DNA from: Anaeramoeba flamelloides
Lineage: Eukaryota > Metamonada > Anaeramoebidae
Direction of reading: 5' to 3'
Assembly: GCA_027625915.1 (NCBI GenBank)
Contig: JANTQA010000015.1
Span: forward strand, 2,356,001 to 2,420,000
Length of the DNA: 64,000 nt
In this document: positions 1 to 13,752 of the stretch, in pieces
How positions within the stretch are numbered: position 1 is the stretch's first letter
Layout of the letters: every line of letters begins with the position of its first letter
Program-made: the position numbers and the translations under genes
The notes under the pieces: model-generated
What the model was told of the DNA's origin: nothing
Databases searched by the model: none
What the model saw: the letters and a program-made list of their open reading frames with translations, nothing else

Positions 1-50
1 AGCTGAATGAAAATTTTGTTCCATTTATTTTAAAACAAATAGTAAACCAT
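1..50. repeat. Edge of a dispersed repeat
   Basis: The first 50 bases closely resemble bases 38626-38675, which form one arm of a small foldback in the intron of RCC1/BTB gene B. The shared core includes GAATGAAAATTTT and AAACAAATAGTAA. The rest of this copy would lie outside the window. From base 51 to the dynamin start at 211 there is only A+T-rich sequence, which must hold the dynamin promoter, but no clear element can be named. Confidence 0.5.
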
Positions 51-210
51 ATTTCGTTTATTGACAAAACAAATGAACTTAATTTTAAAGGTTATAATAA
101 ATCATTATTTCTCATCCCTCTCTTTTATCAAAAATAAATTTTTATTTGTTTAACGAAACCTATTTCATTTCAACGAAAGAGAGAAAAAGCTATAATTGTT
201 TTAATTTAAA

Positions 211-3200
211 ATGAACAAAGATTTAATTTCAATTGTTAACGAGCTTCACACCATTCTTTTACAACTTGACAAAAAGATCCACCTTCCGCAAATTGTTGTT
301 GTTGGTAGCCAATCAAGCGGTAAGTCAAGTGTTTTAGAAATGATCGTGAAAAGAGATTTTTTACCGCGTGGTAAAAATATGGTAACACGTAGACCAATTA
401 TCATCAAGCTCACAAATCCTCAAAGCAACAATATCAAGCCCTATGCTCGTTTTGAACACAATCGAAAAACATATTATGACTTCGAACAAGTCAGACAGGA
501 AATTGACGATGAAACAGAACGTATTACAGGAAAAAAAAATATTAGTGACAAGCCAATTGTTTTAAATGTAAGCTTTGCCTAGATCTTTTTCTTAGTCAAG
601 ATCTTATGGCCTTTTTGTTTTGAATTTTTGTTTTTTTTTTTATTTTTATTTTTTTGGTACCAAGAATATCTTTTTTGACTACCGCTTAACGAAAGGAAAA
701 AATTGAGAAATAGAACATGGGTGTAATATAATCATTTTCTATTTTTTCTTTTACTTTTTTTCACAAACACAATTTTAAATAAGAAATTTGGATTCTTCAT
801 TAAAAAAAAAAAAGCACAAACTTTCTTTTGACCTTAAAACAGTATTTTTGGTGAAAAAATGTAGTATAACAAGTTTAAAAAAGTTGTTTTTTTCCGATCT
901 TCTTTTTTATTTTTCTACCAATCAAAACTCGAGCAGGGAAAATCAATTTATTTTCAAATAACAGAAATCACAGAAATCACAGAAATCACAGAAATCACAG
1001 AAACCAAAAATCTTACCATTTTACGATAATTTCAAAGTTTATCATTTTTCAGAGATTCATTAGAACAAATTTAGCATTTACAAAACACCAAAATTGACTG
1101 AATTTTCACATGAGAAATAAAAATCAAAAAGTTAGTCAATATTTGAGATTCAGGATTCTGTGATTTGTTTTTTCAAAAAGTACTAAAAATATTCTGTATT
1201 CTTTTGAACAGTTAGAATAAATGGTCTTCAAAGACTATTATTATTTTATTGTTTTTAATACGGTTTGTTAATTTAAGACAGCTTGTGAAAAGTTAAACAA
1301 AAAAATTTAATTTTTAACAATAATAAATTATTTTCTCTTTTCGAACCCGTAAATATTTTTTAAAGACTTGTAAGTTTTGTGGATATTGTTGTTTTTCAAA
1401 TTAATTTTTCTGGATTCAAGCTGATTTCTTTGAAGGTATTTAATTGAACTTCCTCTGAAAAGTGGATTTAAATTTTCAATATAATTTTCTTTTATTTTGG
1501 ATAACAAGAGTAGAGATAAATTTAGAAAAGAGAAAGTCAAAGTTGATGGGGGTGATAAAACGAGGATTTATTTTATGTATTTATGAGTTATCCATTGCTA
1601 CAAGACAGAAATTAATTTCCAATATGATTTTCTCATTTTAATTTCAAAATCGCTTTCTGGAAAAGTAAACATAGAAATATTCTTTTGGGTGTTCGTATTA
1701 TCATTTTTTGTGGGTAATCCACCCCTTGATTATGAAGGAAATCTACAATAAGTGTATAAACCCTTAATCTCAATTAAGTTATTCTTTAGAGCGATTTTCT
1801 CTTTGGAATGATAATGTAAAGGAGCTCTTCTTTTAGTTGAAAGAATTCAAAAGAAATGATCTTAAAAATCAAAAATGTTTCAAGAATGACATTTCAAAGT
1901 TTTCCAAAAAAACATTTCCTCAGTTTCTCAATAACAAAAAATTTCAACTGACATTCAAGAATGATTCAAACAACAAACAAAAAAAATTAACAGGATCTCA
2001 ATGAAACAAATTCAAATAAATAAAATAAAATTCAAACAATCCCAATTACACAAACCTAAATAACCAAAAAAAAATAAAAAGGATCTTATTAAAATAAATC
2101 AAAAAACAAAAAAAAAATTTCAAAGAATCCTTTATTCAAAAAATACAATAAACAAAAAAAAGTTATCAATTTCAAAAATCCAAATTTAAAAAAATTAACA
2201 AAGGATTCTCAAATAACAAAAATCCAAATTTAAAAAAAAAAAATTATAGTAGGGAAAAAAATCCCGGACAAGATTTTAAATTTTGAGTATTAGTAAAATT
2301 TTTGTCTAATTTCAATGAAATCCTTATTATAAATAACCATTTTTTTTATGAGATTAGTAATAAACCTACCTAAAGTCCATCAAAGTAAGGTGTCTCTAGA
2401 ATACTCGAGTAATTGTTTGATAGCCATATGTTGATCAACTTTTTTTGAAAAACAATCGAGTTTTATTGAGGTTTACTAGAGTTTGGAAAATGATAATTTT
2501 TCTTCTTGTTTTTTGATTGATTGAATGGTGTTTTGAACAAGTGTGATTTCATCAATCATCATTCTAATAAGTGGGGGAGTTATAATTGAAAAAGTTCGAT
2601 TCTTAAAAAAAGGAATTTGATTGTAAATAAATGAAATTACACAATAATTTTACTAATATTCACAATTAAAAATCTTGTCCGGGATTTTTTTCATGTCCAG
2701 GTATTTTTTTCACTGCTCTAATCTTTTTATTGTTTTATTTTTACAAATAGTTAAATTTCTTCATTTGAAACCAATTGTTTTCTTTCAGTATAAAATCGAT
2801 TTAATTCGGTTTGATCTAATTCGTGGTTGTTCGAAAACTCTTTCGATTCCCCGGATAATGATTTTGTTAGATTCTTTTTGTACACAAGTAAACTCATTTT
2901 TGAAAATGTAAAAAAAAAATCTTTTTCGAGATCTCAAAAAGACTAAAATAGAGCAATACTTAGAAACTACCACAGTTTGTATTCACAATTAAGAATTCAC
3001 ATCAATTTAAATTTGAAATTTACGGCTACTATTTGTTACTTTATTCTAAAAATATGCCTCGATTTCAATTGTTGATTTTTAGAAATCTATCAGGAATCAT
3101 CTGCTAGTTTGTTTTTAATTGAAATTAAGAACATTCATAAATAGCTCAAAAAAATTTTTTTTTTAAACAAGAGGAATTCTAAACTCCTTCCTTAAATTAT

Positions 3201-6200
3201 AATAAAAAAAAATTTTTTTTTTTTTTTAATTATAATGATTCTGGCCTTAAATTAAATTTTATATTTTGCCAAAGACAAAATCCAAAATCCAAAATCCAAA
3301 ATCCAAAATTAACATATTTTACATTGATTCTTAAGAAAATTACATTCAAGTTAACCAAGCTGAATACAGTTGTTTTAAAAAAGTGAGAACTAATAGTTCT
3401 GCTAAGTGGCCCTTCAAACTGTCTAATTCACCCATCTAAATTAGTTTGGATAACACTTCATAAAACTTTTAGATCGCACTTTTTTAAAACAGATATATAT
3501 CTTTAGGTTTATTTTCTAAATTCTTTTTAATTCACTGAAAATTTTGGGTTTATTCTTTTAGATCAAGAAATCAAAATATGATAAAATTTTTAATTTTCGG
3601 GAATTCTACAAAAAGAATATTGTAATATTTATGTAAATACTATAAAATATTTTGAATAAAAATTCAAAAAAATTTAAAATTATTGATTGATTGATTTATT
3701 TTTAAGGGAAAGAATAACTTTTTATTTCTTTCCAAGTGTAGAAATAAAAAAAAAAATACTTGGAACTAAAAAAAGAAAAATTTTCGAATAACAAGTTTCT
3801 AAATGCAAAGAAAAGGCACACAAAACCTTGCAACCCATTGGAAAATAATCATTTTTTTTTTGGTTTGTCAATTATTTTTCATTTCGAGATATTAATGATC
3901 GAGATTTTTTTTTTATTTTAATAACCACAAATTTCATAACCAGGATTTTTCAGATTTAAATCGAATTTGAATATAATCAACCAAGTTAGATACCTTCCAT
4001 TACAAGAAAACTTTCCTAAACATATTTAAAGTGAATTTAAATCAAAACCACCATCATTCGAACCAATTTAGACCTTCTTGCATCTTCCATTTATATAATG
4101 ATTTCTAACAAAGTGATGGCAGAGCGGTTTAAAGACGTAGTCAAAATTGAATACCTAAAACTTTAAAAAAAGAACGGAAATTCAAGAAAAAAATAAAAAA
4201 CTTCAAAAGAAAATTAATGAAAAAATAAATAAAATAATAAAGGAAAAAAATACTTATACTCTACTAGCTGATATAAATTACAAATCTATACACAAACCAA
4301 TAAATACGTATTCAAATCAATTTTTTAAAAAACTTCCTTCATCTAAGGGCAATAGTCTTCGATTCAATCGCGGCCACAAAAAATAAATAAATTTATATAA
4401 TGCCTTTTCCGCTTCAACTTTAGTGCAAGACGAAAAAATAAAAAAAACAAGTAAAAAGAAAGGAGAAGAGGGAACTCAAAAATAAAAAAAAGTAAAGTTC
4501 AAAAAAGTTATAAGAAAAAAAATTAAAATTTCAAAATAAGAAAAAAAATTAAAATTTCCAAATAATAAAAAAAATTCCAAATATTAAGTAATAATTTCAC
4601 AAAATAAAAAAAATAAATAATTTCAAAAAAAAACAAAAAAATAATAAATAAAATAGATTGTAGCAAATGATGTAGTTAATTTAACACTTGTTGATTTACC
4701 AGGGTTAACCCAAAATGCAACCAAATACCAACAAAAAAACTTACCGGAACAAATAAGATCTTTAGTCTCAAGTTATATTAAAAACCCAAATTCAATTATT
4801 CTAGCAATTTCCGAGTCCACTGTTGATATTGCAAATTCTGAAGCATTAAAATTGGCAAAAAAATACGATCCCGAAGGAATTCGTACACTTGGTGTGCTAA
4901 CAAAATTGGATCTCATGGATCGAGGCACAGATGTATTAGATATTCTCGAAGGCGAGCTATTCCCACTTAAGTTAGGGTACATACCAGTGGTTAATCGAAG
5001 TCAGCGCGACATTGAACAAAAAACATCAATTGAAAGATGTATCAAAAAGGAAAGCAAATGGTTTAAAGATAGTAAAGCATATTCTGACATTGCAAATAAA
5101 TGCGGGTCAAAACACTTATCGAATCAATTATCAAAATTGTTATTAAGGCATATCCATAGAACGTTACCAGGAGTGAAAGAAGAAATTGAGATCTATGTCA
5201 GGGAAATTGAAAGGCAATTGAAAAAAGTTTCGGATCCTTTTAAAAAATTAGGCGGGAATAAAGGTGCATTTTTAATGGGCATCTTTACAAAATTCAGTTC
5301 CGAATTTCAAAATATGATCGATGGCTGCTCAACAGAAATATCAATGGTGGAAATTAGTGGCGGCGCCAGAATATATCATGCATTGAATCATGTCTTTGTC
5401 AAATACCTGAATGAATTGGATATCCGATCCGAGGTGAGCCAAAAGGAAATAAGAACTCTGATGAGAAATCTCTCTGGTACTCGATCCTTTATCCTGTTTT
5501 CCGATCAATGCTTTGAAATCTTGGTCAAAAAGAAAATTAAAGACTTTTTACAACCTTCCTTACAGTGCGTCGAAATGATCAGTCTAGAATTGGAACGTAT
5601 TTTAAAGGGGCTAAAAATACCACAATTGGAGTTATTCCCACCATTAAAGGGTGCCATTTACACATATTCAAGGAACCTAATTCGATCAAGAATTGAACAA
5701 ACACAAAAATATATTGAAAATTTAATTAACATTGAACTTGCATTTATCAATATTAAGCACCCGCAATTTAAATCAACAGGATCATTATTAACAGAAATTA
5801 AAAGGGAACATCCCGAAATTGAAAAAGTTAAACAACCATCAAATAATAGAGTGAATAAAAACGGGAGGAAAGTCAATCAGAAAAATTTGCCACGCCCAAA
5901 AACCGTTTTAACAGTAGGGGAGCCCATTGACAACAATGAAATTACAAGCGCAATACTAATTAAAAAAATGGTGGACAATATGTTGAAAATTTTGAAAATT
6001 AAAATATGCGATAGTGTAATAAAGGCAATTTTTTGCTTTCTAGTCAACGAAAGCCAAGAAGAACTTTTAACACATTTGGTAACCAATTTATATGACGAAA
6101 ATAAATTTGAAAAACTTTTACTTGAAGACAAAAAAATTGTTATCCAAAGAAGTAATTTGAAATATAATTTGGAATGTTATCAATATGCACTAAATACCTT

Positions 6201-6246
6201 GCATAAAATTAGATATACAAAAAGTCGGAAAATTTCTGCTCTATAA
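211..6246 (+). CDS. Dynamin-family GTPase (dynamin-related protein), two exons
   Basis: A large GTPase that assembles on membranes and drives fission or remodelling. Exon 1 is 211-567 and exon 2 is 4657-6246, giving 648 residues. The join (donor GTAAGC at 568, acceptor ATAG ending at 4656) is phase 0 and restores the family motif LTLVDLPG. Visible motifs are G1 GSQSSGKS (residues 32-39), the G2 segment VTRRP, G3 DLPG (132-135) and G4 TKLD (201-204). Middle-domain sequence follows. The C-terminal 100 residues fit a GTPase effector domain, with a motif like KAIFCFLVNESQEELL. There is no PH domain, so it resembles Vps1/Dnm1/DRP proteins rather than classical dynamin; at 648 residues it is slightly short for that group. 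A Lys/Asn-rich stretch around residues 500-535 sits where the variable insert B lies. Start ATG 211 opens the first frame after an A+T-rich leader. Whether it acts on mitochondria-related organelles, vacuoles or endocytic vesicles cannot be told from sequence. Confidence 0.95.
961..1003. repeat. 9-base tandem repeat (ACAGAAATC)n
   Basis: About five tandem copies of ACAGAAATC, the last diverged. The same unit occurs on the opposite strand at about 13306-13341 as diverged GATTTCTGT copies. Confidence 0.85.
2247..2720. repeat. Foldback (MITE-like) element, family 1, copy 1
   Basis: Inverted terminal sequences face each other: CCCGGACAAGATTTT near 2264 and its complement AAAATCTTGTCCGGG near 2670-2684, with further arm similarity (TATTAGTAAAATT) inside. 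The outer ends read TAGTAGGG and the complement of TAGAGCAGTG. The right end is about 20 bases longer than the left, so the left arm seems to have lost a short piece. No open frame is present, as expected for a non-autonomous DNA element. Its left half recurs at 29679-29937. Confidence 0.8.
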
Positions 6247-8847
<2,601 letters not shown>

Positions 8848-8876
8848 ATGTATGAAGATTTTTTTGATGTAATGAA

Positions 8877-8905
8877 ACGCGTTGGCGCACGCGTGAGCGA
8901 CGCGT
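8877..8905. promoter_or_regulatory. Cluster of three ACGCGT boxes
   Basis: The palindrome ACGCGT occurs at 8877-8882, 8889-8894 and 8900-8905, spaced 12 and 11 bases apart, in otherwise A+T-dominated DNA. In fungi this hexamer is the MluI cell-cycle box bound by MBF; whether it has any role here is unknown. No gene was recognised within 2.6 kb to the left or 4.8 kb to the right. Confidence 0.4.
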
Positions 8906-9444
8906 AAAATTCGTTTCTCGGATATCTATATCACAGGATATATATATATATATATATAGGTCATAAAATTTTGTTTACATGAAAAATTAAAAAAAGTATG
9001 AAATCCATGTATATCGTACGTGTAGACTAAACATTTTTTTCAATTTTTTGTTTACTAAAGATGTATTTAGTTCTTTTAATATATCTCAAAAATACATCAT
9101 AATTGAAAGGAATACAAAAAAATAATAAATTAAATATCCAAATATTTAAAATAATGGGAAGAATAATTTATTGTATATATTAAATTAGGCTTGATAAAAA
9201 ATAAGTAATTATCAGAAAATTTTGAATTAAAATTTATTTTGGTGTAATGTAAACACATTTAAAAAAAATTTTTTTGATCTATCATAAAAAAAAAAAAAGT
9301 GTAAACAAAAAAGTAAATCACATCAATTACTAATGATTTAAATAAATTTTACCAGACTGTTTAATTTATCCCTCTCTGCGCGTGTATTGAGTATTTTAAT
9401 TTTATCTTTTTTTTGATTCAGAAAATTCCCCTTGTTATGTTATA

Positions 9445-9641
9445 CAGTCAGTTTCACTTTTAAGGCACAAACTATCAACGAAATTTAAGGCACAAAAAAA
9501 ATCTCAAATTAAAGCACAAAATTCAAATTCTAGTAAAAATAAATTGTAAAAAAAAAAATTCCAAATTTTGTGCCTTAATTTGAGATTTTTTTGTGCCTTA
9601 AATTTCGTTGAAAGTTTGTGCCTTAAAAGTGAAACTGACTG
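9445..9641. repeat. 197-base Tc1/mariner-like foldback MITE, copy 1
   Basis: The element is almost a perfect palindrome. It begins CAGTCAGTTTCACTTTTAAG and ends with the complement. It is flanked by TA at 9443-9444 and 9642-9643. TA flanks and CAGT ends are typical of Tc1/mariner-type elements, so a non-autonomous member mobilised by such a transposase is the likely identity. Copy 2 at 47903-48099 has exactly the same length. No transposase gene was seen in the window. Confidence 0.9.
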
Positions 9642-9645
9642 TAGT

Positions 9646-10169
9646 AAAAAACAATAATAATAGAACATTTGAATTTAAAATCGAAATCATATTATAATTC
9701 TCCAAAGTTAATAAAGAGGTGAAGAGACTTATTACTTGTGTTGGCATATTCTTTAATTTTTTCCACCATTTAAGCAGTGTGATATTTTTAAAAAATATAA
9801 AAAGTTGTCATTTTGACAAAGTAAATTACATAGGGATTGTTTAAAAGCAATTTTTAAAAAAAGTTAAATAATAAAAAATGAAATTATCTTTTTACAAAAT
9901 ATAATAAAGGGTTCCTAATGAAAAAGATATTAAGAAATAATAGACCTGTGAAAAATGTGATAACGGATTAATAAAATAGAGGTAAAACAGGTTTTATAGT
10001 ATCAAAAAAAAAAAATAAATCAAAATAAGAGTATTGTCGAGCTGATAAGATTACGGGGAATTAACATGATGAAAAAATTAGTGATCATCTTTTACAAATT
10101 TTGAATTGTGAAAAAAAAAAATTTTTAAGTTAATAATTTTTAACATTTTTTTTTGTGATCAATAAAAAA
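9646..10169. other. Gene-free A+T-rich stretch
   Basis: Between two foldback elements I see only A+T-rich sequence with homopolymers and no supported gene. Confidence 0.5.
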
Positions 10170-10925
10170 TTCACTTGGAAGGAATCTATCAAATATTCCC
10201 GAAAATCGAAAATACTCGAAAATTTTTTAACCACGAAAAAACACTTTTTTAACAACTTCTAAGAAACCCTAATGCCAATATACTCAGTATAAAGGTAAAT
10301 TTGGCTTTAATTTTTGAAAAAAATTTTTTTTTCTGAAAATATCAAAATTCAAAAAAAGTAAATTTTAGGGAATGGTATTCAACCCATTTTGTGTGAAAGG
10401 AATAAGTATCATGGATGACTGTAACATTTCTGATCATTTCGAAATGGTATTATAATAAATGAGAGAAAATGAACTTGTAAAGAAAATTTTCTAATTGTGC
10501 CACATTAATCATAATGTTGTAATCTTAAAGATAATCCAACAATAACAGATTAATATCTAATATCTATACATACCCTACACAAGGTAAGCCAAACTTTATT
10601 TAAACTTCCCATTCCATAAAAGGAACTGGTTTTGTCAAAACATACAAACACAACCCATACACGTACCCTAACACATCCCATACACTTACCCTAATAAGAA
10701 CCAACAATGACACAAATATACTCAAAAGATACCAAAACCTCTTTAGAGTGGTTTAAAGTAGAAAATTCAAAAAAAAATTTTGAAAACAAAAGTGTTATTT
10801 TACTGTTAAAATGGGTATATTGGTACTAGGGAATCTTAGAAATTGTCCATAAGGTGTTTTTATGTGGTTAAAAAATTTTCGGGTATTTTCGGGACTATTT
10901 CAAACACCCCTTAGAAGGGGTAAAA
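10170..10925. repeat. Large foldback element with about 150-base arms
   Basis: The left arm (about 10185-10335, containing CCCGAAAAT and AAAATTTTTTAACCAC) is mirrored by the right arm (about 10760-10905, containing GTGGTTAAAAAATTTTCGGG). Similarity continues into the arms through CCAATATAC and its complement. The middle carries CCCTA-rich text (for example ACCCTAACACATCCCATACA). No coding frame was recognised. Confidence 0.75.
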
Positions 10926-12219
10926 TCACAATACAAAAAAATTTTACGAGCTGAACTAATTTGGAATGGGAAAAAATGTGAAATTTTTACGACTTTTCTT
11001 GAACTCAAATTGTGATTTTTTATAAAAAAAATATAATCCTTTTTCCAGTCTTTAAAGGTTTTATAATTTTCAAGAGTTTAAATGGAAAATATAATTTTAT
11101 TGTTTTGTAGTTTTCAAAAATCAAAATTCAAACTATTCCAATGATGTTTTAAATACAAAATCTCCCACATGAATTGGAAGTTGTGAATTTCCTTATTTTT
11201 CAACACTTTTAAAGGAATTACAACTTGTCCATATATTATGTGTATATATTTTTCATTTCATTCATTGTTTGTAAGTTTTTTCGATATGTTTTTTCATATC
11301 CCAGAAACGAAAAGTGTGATTTGAAAAGAATTCGAGGACTTTTTTAAAAAACATAAAACGAAAACAACGAATGAAATGAAAAAACATATAAAAAAATCAA
11401 AAAAACACGATTTTTTAAATCTTTCACTGTTTTCAAACGAAAACACGTATTACCTGTGATATATATATATATATATATATATCAATTATCTTTATATTCT
11501 AAGCTAGGCTACAAAAATGATCAAAAATAACATATCTAAAAAGTTGATTTAATTAGCTTAAATTTTATATCAACTTCTTTGTTTTGCTTACTCTTTCAAT
11601 TTTGACTATTTTCAAATTTTACATTATTATTTTTTTTATTCAAAATAACTTTTTAGGATGATCGTGAGAGTTTCTAATTATCAAAATTAGAAGATTTTTT
11701 AGATAAATCAAATATAAAATTTTTATATAGATCAAATATAACAGCATATACTAATTTTCAAAAAAAAATAAACTTAAAAAAGTCTTTTAATCATCTAATT
11801 CATCCAATTTGAATTTTTTTAACAAACAATAATAAAAAAAAATACAAGTTGAAAATTTCTAGAGATTTAATTGATCAATTTGTTTGAGTTTCATAATTTC
11901 AAGATGATTTTTGGGAAATTTTGTATATGAGCGAAAATTTTTCAAAATTATTAAAAAAATTGTGAGAATTTTTTACATTTTTTGTTTTTTATTTTCGAGA
12001 ATAAAATAGGAAATATATTTGTTTTATTATTTTTATTTTCTTTGTGTATTATTTTAATCATTGATATTAAATAGCCTGTTTCAAAGAATAACCCATGTAA
12101 TTTTGTTGATTTCTCAAAAATAGGCTGATTATAAATCTCTCTAGGTGACCTTTAAAATATCACGTATTAAGTATTATAATCAGTATATTTTTTCGAATTC
12201 ATTTAAATAACCCCAGGTA
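10926..12219. other. Gene-free stretch with an AT microsatellite
   Basis: There is an AT repeat at about 11459-11482 and A+T-rich sequence. No gene or RNA was recognised. Confidence 0.5.
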
Positions 12220-12755
12220 TCTCCGAAAAAGTGTGGCGGTTTTTTTTGTTTACCTTAAAAAATCATCTTTATTCATGAAGGTCTTTGTTAATTGTCAAAA
12301 CAAAATTTAGTTTAATATTAATACCGATTGAATCAATGACTTTTGTATTTATTTCAAAATATATTTGATAAAATATTCCAAAAAAATGAAAAAAAAATAG
12401 TAATTTTTTTGGAGAGAAAAGGATCTTCTAATCTCAATAAAAAACTGGAAATTTGGAAAGGGTCAAATGATTTACTAAACAATCAAATGCAGTTATATAT
12501 TTTCAATTCTATTTTAAAATTTGTTGTTATCGAAAAAAGGTTTGGAAATGAATTTTTCAAACAAAAAAAAATCATAAACACCATTCATCATATTAAAAAA
12601 TATCAGATAAAATAGAGATCAGAAAATTTAATATCTTTTATTTATGCAATACAATACTAAGAGACAAATTGAATTATACCCAAGAATTTATCAATGGTGT
12701 TTAATGATTTTGTATATTTAAATACGTTTTTTGAAGATTTGGTTTAATTAATATA
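12220..12755. repeat. Left inverted arm flanking RCC1/BTB gene A
   Basis: This segment is the reverse complement, with divergence, of 18355-18905. Landmarks shared in order are CGAAAAAGTG, TTTAATATTAATACC, GAATCAATGACT, GTATTTATTTCAAAATAT and GATTTTGTATATTTA. An open frame at 12343-12615 lies wholly inside the repeat and starts with TTG, so it is not called a gene. Its origin could be a transposable element end or an inverted segmental duplication. Confidence 0.75.
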
Positions 12756-13752
12756 TTTTCAAAACATTTCCCCCAATTGTTTTAGAAATAGCTTATATAG
12801 TATTTATTCGGAAAATTTTATTTATTTTCTAGAGATTTGAAGAGAGATTATTTTTTTTTCAAATTTTGTTTACAAATAAACTATTTCTCAAAAATTCTGA
12901 AAGTTTTTCTTAATTAAATCCTAATTTATCTAAAAATAATCAAATTCATTTATTTTTTAATTTTCCTTTTTAAATTCGAAAACATCATTTCTTTTTATTT
13001 TTTTAATAAAATATTTGATTTTACTTTTTTAAAAAAATTTTCAATATAGCTATTTCAAAATCACTCAGATTGTAATCTAGTTTGCATCCAATTAATACCT
13101 TTTGAGAAATATCGTAATCACTCAAATTTACAAATTTTCATTAAAAATGAATCCCCTTTCAAAATTTTTTTTCTTTTAAACTTTTAAAAGTGTAAAAAAA
13201 AAAAAAAAATTAACCTCAATAGTATCCATTTTTCTTTATTGAAAACCATCTTTATTTTTTAAATAAAATTTCAAATATAAATCCCAAAAATTCTTTCCGG
13301 TTTGCGTGATTTCTGTGATTACTGTGATTTCTGCGTTTCTTGAAAATTTTTTTTCAAAAAAAGTTAAAATTTGTTTAATTAAAAAATCGTTTCGAGTAAA
13401 TAAAACCTTAAATTTGTTTACAAAATACAAATTTATCAGATTCTTGGTTTAGGATAAGTTTCATTTCTAAATTATTATTATCTCGGATTAAATAATTAGA
13501 GTGTTAACTAATTTTGTAATTGGCTATTTAATATTTGGAAAAAAAAAAATCATAAAATAAAAAAAAAAAACCCAATTATTATTTTTTGAAAGATATAATA
13601 TTACTTTATTCTTTAAATAATAAGCTAACAAAAGAATATGAAATTTCTGAAATTTTGATTATTATAATTATTATTTTAATTACCATGATTGAATTAATTT
13701 CCAAAATTTTCCTTTTTTTAAGAAATGATATTTAAAGAGAATTATTAATTTT
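12756..13752. other. Intergenic stretch downstream of gene A
   Basis: This A+T-rich interval lies beyond the 3' end of gene A. Near 13306-13341 it holds diverged 9-base units (GATTTCTGT) that match the complement of the tandem repeat at 961-1003. No gene was recognised. Confidence 0.5.

Larger units (their letters stand above)
568..4656 (+). other. 4.1-kb intron of the dynamin gene
   Basis: The intron is defined by the in-frame join of the two dynamin exons. It is far longer than the 131- and 326-base introns seen elsewhere in the window. It holds a 9-base tandem repeat (961-1003), a foldback repeat (2247-2720), a short TCCAAAA tandem repeat near 3280-3308 and otherwise A+T-rich sequence. 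No coding region of its own was recognised. Confidence 0.85.

Noticed and set aside
4111-4375. tRNA-like strings in the dynamin intron: TGGCAGAGCGG near 4113 and TTCGATTCAATC near 4354
   Set aside because: The A-box-like and B-box-like strings are about 240 bases apart, the D, T and acceptor stems do not pair, and no anticodon arm is visible.
12343-12615. 90-codon plus-strand frame
   Set aside because: It begins with TTG, lies entirely in the left inverted repeat arm and is not kept in the other arm.
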